From assembly GCA_022578605.1 (NCBI GenBank), contig MU394099.1, positions 248,391-312,390 on the forward strand: a stretch of 64,000 nt of DNA, given 5' to 3'. The DNA comes from Camillea tinctor. Taxonomy: Eukaryota; Ascomycota; Sordariomycetes; Xylariales; Xylariaceae. A program made the position numbers and the translations under genes. Below the pieces are notes generated by a model. The model saw only the letters and a program-made list of their open reading frames with translations. It did not search any database and was not told the origin of the DNA. Positions 49,370 to 60,974 of this stretch are shown here, piece after piece; the first letter of the stretch is position 1, and every line of letters begins with the position of its first letter.

Positions 49370-49756
49370 GGGGGAGGGGGGATATGAAGCCCCGTCGCCG
49401 CGGTCCGCGGAAGAAGGAGGGAGAGAAAGAGGGGAATGAGAAGTTGTGGGATCCAAGCCGGTACGTAAGCCTGTGTAGTAGAGGTGAAGACCAGGAGGGA
49501 GGAGAGGGACATCGGCATATTCCTGAGGCGGTGGTGAGGAGTTGGGGACAGGGAGGGGGAGGGTGGGAAGGGGAAAGAGGACAGTGTCCGTGTTTTGCTT
49601 GTGGGAATAGGGGGAGGTTGTGGGAGGGTGTTAGGTGAGTGAGGTGAAGGGGGGAGGAAGGAGGTTAAGGGGAGGGTCAGGTATGGTGGTTTGGTCGGCA
49701 ACTTGACTATTAGTAGCTCCGTAAGGGAAGTCTGTGAGGTGACCTTGGCCAACACT
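49370..49756. other. Convergent 3' intergenic region
   Basis: A G-rich stretch of 387 bases lies between two convergent genes. The last 90 bases resemble sequence just downstream of the paralogue at 63290-63369 (shared word tctgtgaggtgacct / cctgtgaggtaacct). Confidence 0.5.
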
Positions 49757-51343
49757 CTATGGTACTGTAGCTAGTCCACTTTGACGACATTGGCGCTTGT
49801 TTAGCCATTCTTTGCGTTTATAATGCCAATCTCTCCAATTGTATAGCCACTTATTAGAACTGATTTTGCAATTCTCCAGGTTCCAGATAGCGGTGTCGAT
49901 CATGCCTTGCGTATCATTATCAGAGTAGTAATGTTTGCTTTTCTTAAACAGGTATAGGATATCACTGTTCTGGTCCTGGATCGCGTAGTCTATTGCTACG
50001 CGTTTATACTTATCTTCTACCCAGATATCAAGCTTCTCTTTTTCAAGCAGGATCCGGACGATTTTTATTTGTCGGACTTGCTGATAGAGGCCCCAAGGAC
50101 TGGGTTCTTGGCTTGCCCCGCACACTACGTGCAGCGCTGTCCGCCCAAAAACGTCTTGTGCGTTGATGTCAATTCCTTTCTTCAATAGTAAACTCACACA
50201 ACTTAGGTCGAAGTGCTCCACTGCGATGTGCAACAGAGTGCGATCCAGGCTGTCTTTACCCAGAACGTAGCGACTGTTCACAGATTCAAACGTATCAATT
50301 AAGGATTCCACGTTCAATCCAGGAATCCTTGTATCAAAATGTGTATCATGAAGGAAAGGTTCCATGATACCCACTGGAAAGCTTGGCTCCTCGCTAAAGC
50401 GGCTAAACCCTGTTTGCACACCTAGTGCACTTATTTCCGCCCAGAAAGCCTTCAGCATGCTGTCGTATTTTTCTGCCTGCTTCATTATGTCTTCAGTCGG
50501 CAGACCACGCGCCATAGATGCTAATTGTAGGCGGCTTAGCTGCAAATCTAACGCCGCGAGGCCTCCTCCCCTTTCTTCCAAGTCATACTTCTCATCCGAA
50601 GAATTCATACGTAAAGATACATGCCCGGAGAGACTCTGATCAGAAGTCTGCCATAATACATCCCGGGAAGACTCGAGTAGTTCTTTATCCTGTATGATCA
50701 TTTGTAGGACACGAGGCGGTAGCTTTCCGGGGTATTGTCTCTGACTATCGTATACAGATAGGAACCGTTCGATTAATACATGCCGAGTCTCTCGCATGCT
50801 AACTTGGAGTCTCAAGAAGGAAAGCGAAACCAAACTATTATCAGAGCACAAATCACGCTGCAGTCTCAATAGGGCCCGATCTATTTGTGCCATAAAGTCG
50901 TGGATCCTCTGGAAAATCGTTATAAAATCAATAATACCTAGACTGGACGATGTCAGTACTGTGTAACCACATACCACTCAGAACGACTAGGATAAATACC
51001 ATATATTGGTTGCAGTGTGCTCGGTATGTATCGAAGGGGAAAGCAGAGAAGCCGGTTGGGAGACAGGCATTGGATCCTGAACGAGACTCCGCGAGGTGGC
51101 CCTTTTCCTTTCAGAACAATCTCTGCCTTTGTACTGGCATCGTTCGCACCGTTTATTTGGATCTTTGGGATCCCCCGGTAGGCACTAGGACTGTTAAATA
51201 CTATTTGGTAGAGTTTGGCAAAGCATTTTATGACTAGTTTGTACCTTCTTCCTGTCTTTCCTGCAATGCTCACACCTGGGCCCGTACGGTCCCCGGCTCT
51301 TACGCGACCTGCTTCGCAGACTTGTAGCGGAGTTACCTTCCAT
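49757..51343 (-). CDS. Zn2Cys6-domain ankyrin protein
   Basis: Three exons, 51343-51245, 51184-51000 and 50942-49757, give 489 residues with phases closing (introns of 60 and 57 bases). The first two exons assemble a full binuclear zinc cluster, with Cys at 24, 27, 34, 46, 49 and 56, giving C-X2-C-X6-C-X11-C-X2-C-X6-C, preceded by basic residues (RSRSRKSRGPYGPR). Cys34 is created only by the splice, which supports the model. Residues about 100-250 form a helical middle region (IDRALLRLQRDL, MRETRHVLIERF). Two or three ankyrin units follow: DRTLLHIAVEHFDLSCVSLL, FGRTALHVVCGAS and a degenerate KRVAIDYAIQDQNSDILYLF. The cluster normally binds CGG half-sites in DNA, so a nuclear regulatory role is possible; the ankyrin part suggests protein binding. 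No fungal_trans domain is seen. A frameshifted relative lies at 63370-64000. Confidence 0.85.
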
Positions 51344-51837
51344 GTTGTCTTGTGGTCTCCTATTGCTTAGTTGGAATTGTCGATATACTGGTGCTTCTTG
51401 TAGTCTTGTAGGTCTTCTCAATTCGGGGCACGAAATTTATACGGGGATATACAGGGGCGGCGACCTCGCTGTGTCGCTATAGACAAGCACGTGAACGAAA
51501 ATGCATTTAACGCAAGCGCTAAGATATGGCAAAAGGAAACAGCCGTCGAATGGTATGAGAGAAAAGTACAGGGGTTTAGTAGCGGGAGAAAGGGAGAGAC
51601 TAAAACATGTCGTTGGGCAAGTCGATATAATCAATACTTCAAACCGATAGGGGGTCCCGTCCCTTTATGTATATTGCGATGATTGCGACGGTAATCTGAG
51701 AGACCGAGGCTGACGAAGTACAACTCCTAAGCCTTGATCCCTTGCATGCTCAATGTATTGTAATTGGCTGTAGTATCACTGGAAAGACCCATCTGGGCAC
51801 CTGCAAGACAGAATCACCGGTAAGCTGCAGCAGGCCG

Positions 51838-51890
51838 TATCATTGCGACCATTGCGACAATTACGACAGTTGCGACAGTCGTAACGGTAG
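51838..51890 (+). repeat. Degenerate 9-bp minisatellite (ATTGCGACN)
   Basis: Consecutive units attgcgacc, attgcgaca, attacgaca, gttgcgaca and gtcgtaacg. Isolated copies of attgcgac occur within 400 bases on either side. Confidence 0.65.
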
Positions 51891-52676
51891 TCCAAGACAG
51901 GAAACTGATCGTCAAGACAAGTTCTGAAGCAATCGCTAACTCAGCTGATATCCCACCCCACACGCTCGATATGTATGACCTGGAGCCCGAGAATTCGCCA
52001 CGGTTGAATTTTTATTAGCCATATCCACAGAAAGCTGCCTTGGGCAGCTTGGGGCAACCTTAAGACATTCGCATATGCAGGACTCAATCGTCCAACAACA
52101 TCATTGTGACTATTGCGTCCGTTAACCATTGGCTGGAAGACAGCAGATCCATTCAGACCACGTATGAGGTTCACATATTCGGTACAAGATCCCGGTCGAT
52201 GGTTGTTGCGATGATTGCGACAACTAATAACTCTTAGCAGCCGCAATTTTTCTACTAAATTTTGAGAAAGTTCCTAACACAGTTTATTATAGGTAAGCGA
52301 TTCTGTATATGAGTAGCAGATGTTTCCTATTTTCTCTTACGAGTCTTTCCATGTAGTAAATCATCTTAGTGTAGTTGTAGGAATAAGTAACAGCTTTGAA
52401 AGTGGTGTAGCAGAGCCAACCGACATTAGAGGTTCAGCAAGGGTAACCTGAACTCTATATTACTGGCCAATGAAATAAGGGGGATCAATTGACCAAGGGT
52501 CAAAACGCTCGGACCATCACAAGTTGGCCAGGGTATCGATGTGTAAGCTAGGTAGTGCCTCTTGGACGATCTGCTCAGAAAGACTGGATGTACGGAGTAA
52601 GGGGGTTAACGTGCCAAGTCCTTTAATCCCTTAAGAGGCTAGTACTGTTGTTTAAGTGTCCCTATGCCGGGATTAC

Positions 52677-52998
52677 TCCAGTATGTGGAGTCGAAAAGTA
52701 GCCTTCTTGTTTCTGCAGCAATATTCAGGTATCGACTCACTTACATTACTAGGAAATGTACATATTTTTGCTTATCTTAATAAGGTAAACGTCTTTAATT
52801 TTTTTTCCTTTTTTTAAAAAACATGCATAACATTTTTTCTTACGCCGTATAAAGCCTATATAGGTAAGCTTAATTTTTAAAAGTTTTATTGTATGTAAGT
52901 TGTATGTATCCCTTTTAACAAAATAACTAATTAAGTACCTTTATTGCTACTGCAGCCAATCAAATTAAGAAGGCTGCATTTTGACTCCACATACTGGA
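52677..52998. mobile_element. MITE-like element with about 32-bp inverted repeats
   Basis: The left end TCCAGTATGTGGAGTC (52677-52692) is repeated in reverse complement at the right end (GACTCCACATACTGGA, 52983-52998). The similarity continues to CCTTCTT on the left and AAGAAGG on the right. The 250-base interior is AT-rich and non-coding. No clear target duplication is visible. Confidence 0.75.
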
Positions 52999-53416
52999 CG
53001 AAGAACGTCTCCCAGTCCTAGGGAGAGTAGGGTCCCGGCGCGCTGTTACAGAGCTGAATTCCACTTTAATGAACCCCACTTTCATCGTTGCGCAACGGGC
53101 TCCTGTTGGCTAATAAGATAGAATGACAAAGGAGAAATGTCGGAGTTGCCTGTCACCGCACATTTGATTGCGATGAATCGCGATGGAAAGAATACGGAGC
53201 CTTCGTAGGAGTAACGCTAATGATGTTTAAAATCTCCCAAGCCACGCTGGGCAGACAGGATATCTCAATATCTATAAATTCAGTCTCGAGTCTCAACGAG
53301 TCCTTTACCTAGAATCTCAGATAATACTCCTCATTCGTGTTTTGCAGTCATCTGTCTTTACTTGATAAATTATATTCCTATAGGTTATATTCCGTAACTT
53401 ATTCTCTTCACGAATC

Positions 53417-53671
53417 ATGTCGTCGCTCTCCACTGACACAATCTTCGCACTCCTGGCACTTTTATTCTGCCTGCCCCAACTTATTCTTTCCACTCTCACA
53501 TGGTATGAGGGAAGACATGCTCGCCTGCGTGCAATTCAATGTGAGAAACGGTGCTCAGCATTATGCTTCTTCTCGAATTACTTTTCAATGAATTTGTTTG
53601 TGCTAACCACAACAAAGATCAAGACCAAGAACGCCCCCCACACATCTATACCTCCTAGAACTCTCTCCTAA
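53417..53671 (+). CDS. Short hydrophobic open frame, doubtful gene
   Basis: An ATG-initiated frame of 84 codons begins MSSLSTDTIFALLALLFCLP, with one hydrophobic segment (residues about 8-30) followed by a charged stretch (WYEGRHARLRAIQCEKRC). This looks like the first exon of a small membrane protein. The reading after about residue 46 is unconvincing, and the LINE insertion begins 70 bases downstream, so any original gene may have been interrupted. No family recognised. Confidence 0.3.
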   Translation: MSSLSTDTIFALLALLFCLPQLILSTLTWYEGRHARLRAIQCEKRCSALCFFSNYFSMNLFVLTTTKIKTKNAPHTSIPPRTLS

Positions 53672-53726
53672 GGCCCACGTGCTTCATCCTATCACCTCCC
53701 TGTTATATTATGCCAACCAACATGGC

Positions 53727-53740
53727 ATTCCTGCCGACGA
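53727..53740 (+). repeat. LINE target-site duplication, left copy
   Basis: ATTCCTGCCGACGA, identical to 60092-60105 on the other side of the AT-rich element. Confidence 0.85.
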
Positions 53741-55040
53741 CACCTTTCCTTCTATTTTTTATCCGTGCGCTTGTTACTGTTAGTGGCAGCGCAGAAAATA
53801 CACTAAAAATACTAATAACGCTAATAATTTCAGCAATAACGCTAAAACACCAAAAAAGCGGTTTAAATAAAGATTATTACTTTTTACTTAAATGCTACTT
53901 ATAACACTATTACGTTTAACCGTAACATTTTAATACTTATACACGGTAAAAATATCGTTAAGAACACTAGCGGTAGCCAATTTTTAAAGGCATAAAAAAG
54001 TTAAGTTATAAAGCACTAAGCTACTTCTAAAGCTAAATATAGCTAAAAAAAATACTAAAAACGCTATCGATATAAAATTTTTACTGTAAAATATAATTAA
54101 TAAGCAATATATTAAGCTTAAACGAAAGTTTAAAATATAAAAAAAAGTTATTATTAAGTTAACAGTAGCTTTAAATGATTTTGTTTGCTTTTTTAAAAAA
54201 AATAGCTAAACCGATTACTAAAAAGTTGCTAAAAAATATGTTAAAACTTTAAGTTAGCACTTTAACGCTTTTATATATGCATAATTTAGTAGTTAGTTTA
54301 TAACGCTGTTTTACTTTGTTAATATATAAGCTAAAACTAAAACTATTAGCTTAAAGCTTTAAAATATATTAATTATTTTATATATTAATGCAGCAAAGTA
54401 AAAAATTAAGCTAAATTAGTTAAAATAAACTTTTAAACTTTTTAAAAAACACGTTTTTAACATGTAAATATTAATTACTTAAAGTAAAGCATTTTTTATT
54501 AAACCTTTAATACTTAAAACTAATATTTGCGTTTTAATTTAGTTATTTTAAGCTAAATTAATTAACTAACTTTTACTATATATAGTTTAAATTGCGTTAT
54601 TAAGTTAATTAAAGCTTTTTTTAAGCGCTATTAAAAACGTTTAACTTACAAAAATAAGTTAAGCAATTAAAATAATAAACTTAAATATAAAAAACTAATT
54701 ATTAAAAAACGAAAAAAAAGCAATTATATAAAATACTTTTAAAACTATTTTAATAAACATTTTAAAAAAATAAATTGTTTACGTAATGCTTAAAATGCTA
54801 GCTACTATAGTAAACTTTTTTACTAAAAGCTTTTTAACTATATCTTTTAAAATAATAATTAAAAAAGTTAAGCTTTAAACTAAATAAATGCTAATAAACG
54901 TATATATATTAAAAAATAAAATAAACTTAATTATTATTATTATTATTTAAGTAATAGCTTTTAAAAAACTAGTTAAAAAATTTTACTTATTTTTAATAAG
55001 CAATATAGCTTAAAAAATAAAAAAGTTAGCTTACATTACT

Positions 55041-55245
55041 TGCTATAACTTTAAATGCTAAAAGTACTACTTTATTAAATATTATAATAAAAAATTTTTA
55101 TACTGCAATTGCAAAAAAAAACTTAAGTATTATAAATTAATGCTTTAAAATTAATGCCAATAGCTTTTAAAATGTGCTAATTGCTTTAGCTTTTTTTTAA
55201 TAAACTATAATAATTACTTTTATAAACTTTATTAAATAAATAGCG
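55041..55245 (+). pseudogene. LINE ORF1 zinc-knuckle remnant
   Basis: In one frame, Cys codons keep CCHC-like spacing (CYNFKC, then YCNCKKK, then CANCF) with His and some Cys positions mutated and several stops. It fits the zinc knuckles at the end of a LINE ORF1 gag-like protein. Too degraded for finer analysis. Confidence 0.55.
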
Positions 55246-57559
55246 TAATAATTTTTTTAAAACAAGCTAAAATTAAAGCTATTAAAAAAGCTAGCAATTA
55301 ATAATACATTGTAAAAAACGCTTTTATAAAGGCAATAACACCTATATTATTATTAAACAAAAACTTTTTACTTAAATAAAAACAATAAAATAAAAGCAAT
55401 AAAAAAGTAGCTTTTTTAATACCTTTAAAACCTTTATCGTTATTTAATAATACTTTTTTTTTAGTGCTTAAAACGGATTTAAAAAATAAAGTAATAATAA
55501 TAAATAACATTATAATTACTTATATATCCCTTTTAAAAATACTTAAGTTAATAATACTAATATTAATATTTGTAAAAAAGCTTAAAAAAGTAAGTAAAAA
55601 ATTTAACATTAAAATAGCAATTAAATAAGTCATTAATAAGATTTAATTGCAATAAAATTTAAAAAATACTTTTATAAAATTTAATGCTTAAAAAAAAAGC
55701 TTATTATAAACTTATAACTTTTAAATTTATTAATATAGTAATATATAATATTAATAAATTATAAGCAGTACACATTGCTTTTTTATAGCGCTATTAAATA
55801 AAAAATATAAACATTATTATAATAACTAAATTATAAATATTTAAATAAAACAATAACTATATTTAAACTTATATAAAGTTTTATATTTATAAACTTATAA
55901 ATACTTAAAATACTTATAAAAAAAATTATTTTAAAATAATAATATATATTAAAAAAATACTACGCTTATTAATAAAAAAAAAACAATTAATTTACTATAA
56001 AAACTTAATATAATTAAACGTTAATAAATATGCTTTTTTAAACTATTATAAAAAACTTATTATAAAACTTATTATAAAATACCTTAAAGCTTTTAAACCT
56101 TTAAAAAACTACTTAATAGTAAAAAATGCTAACGCTTAATACTTAAACTAAAAACTAAGCACTTACATATTATATAAAAGCTAATATATAACAAATTAAT
56201 TTACTTAAATAAACATATGCTACATAAAATAACTAAAAAAACCAACATATAAAAATAAATATATATTAAACTTTTTATTTTTTAATATATTATTTATAAA
56301 AGCACTTATAATAAAAAAGCTTATTATTAAATTAAACCATTTACTGTTAAAAGTTACGATTTAAAGAAAAAAAACAAAACTACTTTTTAAAAAAACTAAA
56401 TTATAAAAAATTAAAAAAAAAAAATTAAAAAAGCTATATAATTTAATATACTTTAAAACTTATAACCTTTTTTTTATTACTTCTTTTTAAACAAAAATAA
56501 ATAAAGTAATAAAAGCTCTTTTAAGCTTATTATTAAACAATATTAAAGTAATAAATAAAGTATATTGTATAATAAGAAAATTTACTTTATAATAAATAAA
56601 AAAATGCTAAACTATATAAAAAAAGTAATAAAAAATTAACAAAAAAACCTTTAATTGCTTTCTTTATAAAAAGTTCCTTATAGTTATTAAAAAAGCTAAA
56701 AAAGATTATTAATAAAGTTAAATTAATAACATAATAACTAATAAGTAACTAATTTAAGTAGTTAATTAATATAAAAAAAAATAAAAAGTTTATGCCTTTT
56801 TTTTAATAATAAGGTTATAAGTTATAATAAACTTTTTATAAAAAGTTAAATACTTTATAAAAGCTATTTTATTTCGCTATAATTTAAAAAACAACTTTTT
56901 AAAAATAAAATAAAACAAATAACTTATAGTATAGCTGCTTTAAAATACTAATATAACAATAAAAAAAATAAAAAGGTATATTATTAAAGTATTATTAATA
57001 ACTTTAAAAACTAACGCTATTATTATTAAATACTTTAAAGCGGTTTAGCCCACTATAAAAAAGTACTATAAACAATTACTAAAAAATTACTTTATATTTA
57101 GCTACTACTTTACTATATAAAAAAACAAAAAAGTAATAATAATGCTTAAAATTAAAAAAACCAACTTTTTTACTTATAAAGCTTAAAAACCCATAGCACT
57201 ATTATTTTGCTTAAAAAAAAGCTTAAAAAAAGTAATAATTAAAAAAATAATATAAACAGCACTATAAATAAAACTTATTAGCCTTTAACACGTAAAAGCA
57301 ATATTTAAAAAATTAATTATTAACTTAATAGTTAGCTTTATTTACAATATAAAACTAGTACTAATAAATAGCTAAAAAGCTATATTAATAACTTTAAATA
57401 TTTAAAAAGCTTTTAATGCTTTATTAAAAAATAAGCTACTAAATAAAATAATAAAATAAAACTAATTAAATATTGCTATTAAACTAACTAAAAGCTTTTT
57501 ATTAAGCTATTAAGTTTTTACTTGCTTAAAAGCTTTTACTACACCTTTTAAAAAAGTTA

Positions 57560-58965
57560 CATATAAAACTTTTTAAAGCTCCTTTTAATCTCTTATACTA
57601 TATATGCTATATTTTTATAAACTAATAAAAAAAAATTTTTTTAAATAGAAATATGCCAACAATATAGCAATCCTTACTTATAAAAAAATATTAACAAATA
57701 GCATTAAAGCAGCTTAAAAAAAAATAAATAAAATCTTTAAATATAGCAAATTTAACAAAATAGCCTTTAATTTAAAAAAAATAAAAGCTATTTACTTTAT
57801 TAAAAAAAAAAACAATTTAACCTAACTATTAACCTTATAAACAGCATTAAAATTAAGCTTATTCCTATATAAAACCCTAGTACCTTAAAGGCCTTTACTG
57901 CTTTAAAATAGCTAAAAATGCATTTAAATAAAAAGCTAAAATATAAAAAACATATAAAAATAAAAATAATTAAAGCTATAAAGATTTTTAATTACATTAA
58001 AGCCTTATTTACCACAATTAAAGGTTTTTTTATTATAAGCTTCTACAAAATAACAAAAACTATTTTATTGTTAATACTACTATATAGCAATAAAATATAG
58101 TATAAAAGTCAAAAAGCCCTTATTAAAAAAATAGCTAACACTTACTAAAAGCCCGTTAATATTTATTTAAAAAAGCATATAATATTAATATAAAAAGCTT
58201 TAATTAAAGCAATTAAAAAAATTTTTTTAATATAAAAAACATTTTTTAAAAATGCTTTATTTATAGTAATAAGCATACTTATAATTAAAATAATACTTAA
58301 TTAAATTAAATATAAATATATATATAAACTGTAAATAATATATAAAAATTACTTATTAGCTTTTAAAATTACTTTAAAAAAAATAACTAAAAGCAAAAAA
58401 GTAAAAAAATTGCAAAAAGCTTTAATAAGCTTACAGTTAATTAATTAGCTTTTTTTATTAATAAAACGTAATGTTTTATACCTTTTATGCTTTAATAAAA
58501 GCTTTAAAATAAACCTTACTAGGAAAATTAATAAAAAAAAAGCAATTAAATTTTTTATATAATAGTTTACAATAAAAGTCCTTTAAAAAATTACAATATT
58601 TTTAAATAGGTTTAAAGATAAAAAAAGCTTAAGTTATAAATATATAATATATTAAAGTTAAAAAAAAGTTATAACAGCTAATAAAAGCATAAATATTTAT
58701 AAAGTAATATTTAATATTAAAGCTTTAAAAGCTTTTAAAGGTTTATAAAAAGCAATTAAACGCTTTTTTATAAATTAAATTATTTTATGTGCAAATAATA
58801 TAGCTACTATATAAAGCGTTTAAAAAAACGCTTTAACTACTTTTTAAAAAGTATTTATAGCTATTTATAAGCTTATTAAAACTTATAATATAACTTTTAA
58901 ATAAAGCTTTAGCTACTATAAAATAAAAAGCAATAAAAAAGCAAATTTTTTTATAAAGCTAAGCG
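57560..58965 (+). pseudogene. LINE ORF2 remnant: reverse transcriptase to RNase H
   Basis: Readable blocks in order are SLILYMLYFYKLIKK followed by KYANNIAIL (RT catalytic box, Asp pair mutated to Asn), KLKYKKHIKIK and KALFTTIKGF (post-RT), KALIKAIKKIFLI then a stop where Trp is expected and KTFFKNALF, and an RNase H block FKDKKSLSYKYIIY, VIFNIKALKAFKGL, IILCANNIATI and HYKIKSNKKAN. The last block matches the GHxxxxGNExAD-type end of RNase H. The frame changes between 57660 and 57918, so there is at least one indel, and there are many stops. Confidence 0.8.
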
Positions 58966-60091
58966 TTATTAATAAGCTTATTAACTTTAATATAGTATTA
59001 ATTATAGTAAGTATTAAAGCTATAGCTAAATTTTATATATAAAACTAAGTAAAAAGCTAATAAAAAAATGCTAATATTTTTAACGGCTTTTAGTTTGCAA
59101 AAATTATTTATAACTTAAAAAAGTGCTTTTAAACACTTTTGCTTTTTAAAAAAATCTTTAGTTAGTATTTTAATACTATATTAGCTTATAAAAATTATAG
59201 TTAGTATTATAAATAATTTTAGCATTATAACTTAAAAATTTATTGTATTTATACTTTTTTTTCGTTAAAAATATAACGTAAAACTTTAAAACATATAGTA
59301 TATTATATTAGTAACTTAATAATGTTAAAAAATTAACTTAAACTTTTAAAACTTATAATAAAGCTAAATAGTAGTAAGTAAAGCAAATATAGCTATTTAA
59401 TAAAGCTATATTAATTAAAGCTTATTAACTTAAACGATAAATATGCATATTAAATATAGCTAATTTAAAATTTATTAAAATTTTAAAAATTTTACGTAGC
59501 TATAAGTTACTTTAATTAAATATGCTTATTTTTTAAGCTTAAAGGAAAATAGTGCTATAATTAGCAAAATAAAAAAAAATAGCAAATGTTAAAAGTAGCA
59601 CTAAAAAGTAAAAACGAAAAGAAGTTAAAAATAGTAACTTTTATAAAGCTATAAAATAATAAAGAAAAAAACGCTTTTATTTTGTAATAATTAATTTTAA
59701 ATAGATAAAAAACACGAAATATAGAGTTATAAAAAAAGTTTTAGGATTATTTATTATTTAATATATATTAAATAATAGCTTTATGGCTTAAACGATAGCT
59801 TGTTAAGGCATAAAACACTACTTAAGAACAAAAAGAACTTTTTAGTATTTTTTTTAAAAATAACATAATAAAATGAAATTATATAATAGCAAGTTAGCAA
59901 GACTAGCTTATAGCGGCCATTAACTAAGAAATAATAAGCCCTCAAAGTAAGGAATGGCTTTATAAATATAGATATACTTGCAAATAGATATACCTATAGC
60001 TTGCTACGTCCTATACTTTTAAGGAGGTTGTTAAAGAGAGGCATACGCTACTCTAGCCTAGACGTTAAACAATAAAACAAACAAACAAACA

Positions 60092-60105
60092 ATTCCTGCC
60101 GACGA
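60092..60105 (+). repeat. LINE target-site duplication, right copy
   Basis: ATTCCTGCCGACGA directly after the CAAA-rich tail of the LINE. Confidence 0.85.
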
Positions 60106-60345
60106 GACTTCGATCCCATTCCGTCGGATTCCAATGAACTAGGGAACCCAAGTGAGAGAGATCTCTGATTTTTATCGCAACCACGTCCATACGTCAACAC
60201 ATCTCTGAGGGGAAGGGGGTGAGGAGTTGTATTGCTATTATGTTTTATATTAAGGTACAGACGAATAAAATAAGAAACAATAGTAATGACAACGCTAACA
60301 GAAATTCCAGGCTGCCATTGTATCGAACATGAACATGATCGGTCC

Positions 60346-60783
60346 TGTGGGGGATAACCCCCTATGTGACGAGGGGTAATAGCTTGGAACATTAGAGTCA
60401 TATTCAACTAATAATTCTCTTATGGTCTCAAGGAGTCTTAAGGTTCGAAGTTCCCCTGAATCCCATGTCGAGAATTGTGCTCCTATTTATACACATACAT
60501 TCTGCCCCGAGGCATCTAATTCATTATGCAAATTGTTTATTCATGCATTCTCCATAAGCATGACCAATACAAGAGTGACCAATACAGGGTATCATATTTA
60601 CTAACAAGCCTTGGCAGTGTTCACGTATGACACCCTAGGACACACACGAGGGCTCAGGGCTCAATGTGATCTATCGAGCTATCAAGCGTATGTGTGTGTG
60701 TGAGAGAGAGAGAGAGAGAAAACGATGAAACCCAAAAGAAGGAGAACTAATAACTAGGCCTGCTGAGTCATCCTGACGTAATA
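60346..60783 (-). mobile_element. Solo LTR of the TRIM-like family, interrupted
   Basis: The + strand starts TGTGGGGGATAACCCCCTA, is interrupted at 60365-60632, and continues GGACACACACGAGGG to the end GACGTAATA. It matches the solo LTR at 60975-61129 and, in reverse, the LTRs of the element at 37512-38328. Flanks GGTCC (60341-60345) and GGTCA (60784-60788) look like a target duplication with one change. Confidence 0.78.
60365..60632 (+). mobile_element. Solo LTR of a third family, nested insertion
   Basis: A 268-bp unit starts TGTGACGAGGGG and ends GTATGACA. It has the 5-bp duplication CCCTA on both sides (60360-60364 and 60633-60637) and splits the older LTR. There is no internal retroelement sequence, so it is a recombination product. 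The strand is uncertain because the ends are TGT...ACA either way. Confidence 0.8.
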
Positions 60784-60974
60784 GGTCAAACGCAAATGCC
60801 AGAGTTCTTTTCTTAAGTATCTAGCCATCCCTTATTTAGTATCCACGGTTGTCCTTCAACTTGCATATAGAATAGATGGGAAATGATTTCATGTATCATG
60901 TCCCAAAGCAGCTTCAAGGTTTAGGTGGCAGGCGTTTCAATTTATCTACCTAGGTAATTGAGTTAGATTGTTTC

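Larger units (their letters stand above)
51344..53726. other. Intergenic with minisatellite and MITE-like element
   Basis: No strong gene is seen in 2.4 kb. A degenerate TTGCGAC repeat lies at 51838-51890 with further single copies at 51676-51690 and 52203-52221. A MITE-like element is at 52677-52998. A short hydrophobic open frame at 53417-53671 is listed separately. Confidence 0.5.
53741..60091 (+). mobile_element. RIP-destroyed LINE (Tad-like non-LTR retrotransposon)
   Basis: A 6.35-kb element of extreme AT content lies between perfect 14-bp direct repeats. Its right end is a (CAAA)n-type tail (60070-60091) abutting the right repeat, as in target-primed insertion. Despite the mutations, + strand translation still shows LINE domains in the proper order: zinc-knuckle Cys codons at about 55041-55190, reverse transcriptase with KYANNIAI (57649-57672) where YADD is expected, the post-RT region at 57890-58330, and an RNase H domain at about 58600-58965. 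Conserved Trp codons have become TAG or TAA and Asp has become Asn, the G-to-A changes expected when RIP acts on the opposite strand. TpA and ApA dominate and CpA/TpG are scarce. The order ORF1 knuckles, RT and RNase H points to the Tad clade. The endonuclease region could not be read. The element is dead. Confidence 0.88.

Noticed and set aside
49118..49638. Reading the small proline-rich protein straight through to 264 residues
   Set aside because: The extra part is Gly/Glu/Arg low complexity. A strong intron removes it and leads to a clean C-terminus in the other frame.
53741..60091. AT-rich block as a mitochondrial insertion or centromere
   Set aside because: LINE domain remnants in order, a target duplication and a CAAA-rich tail explain it better.
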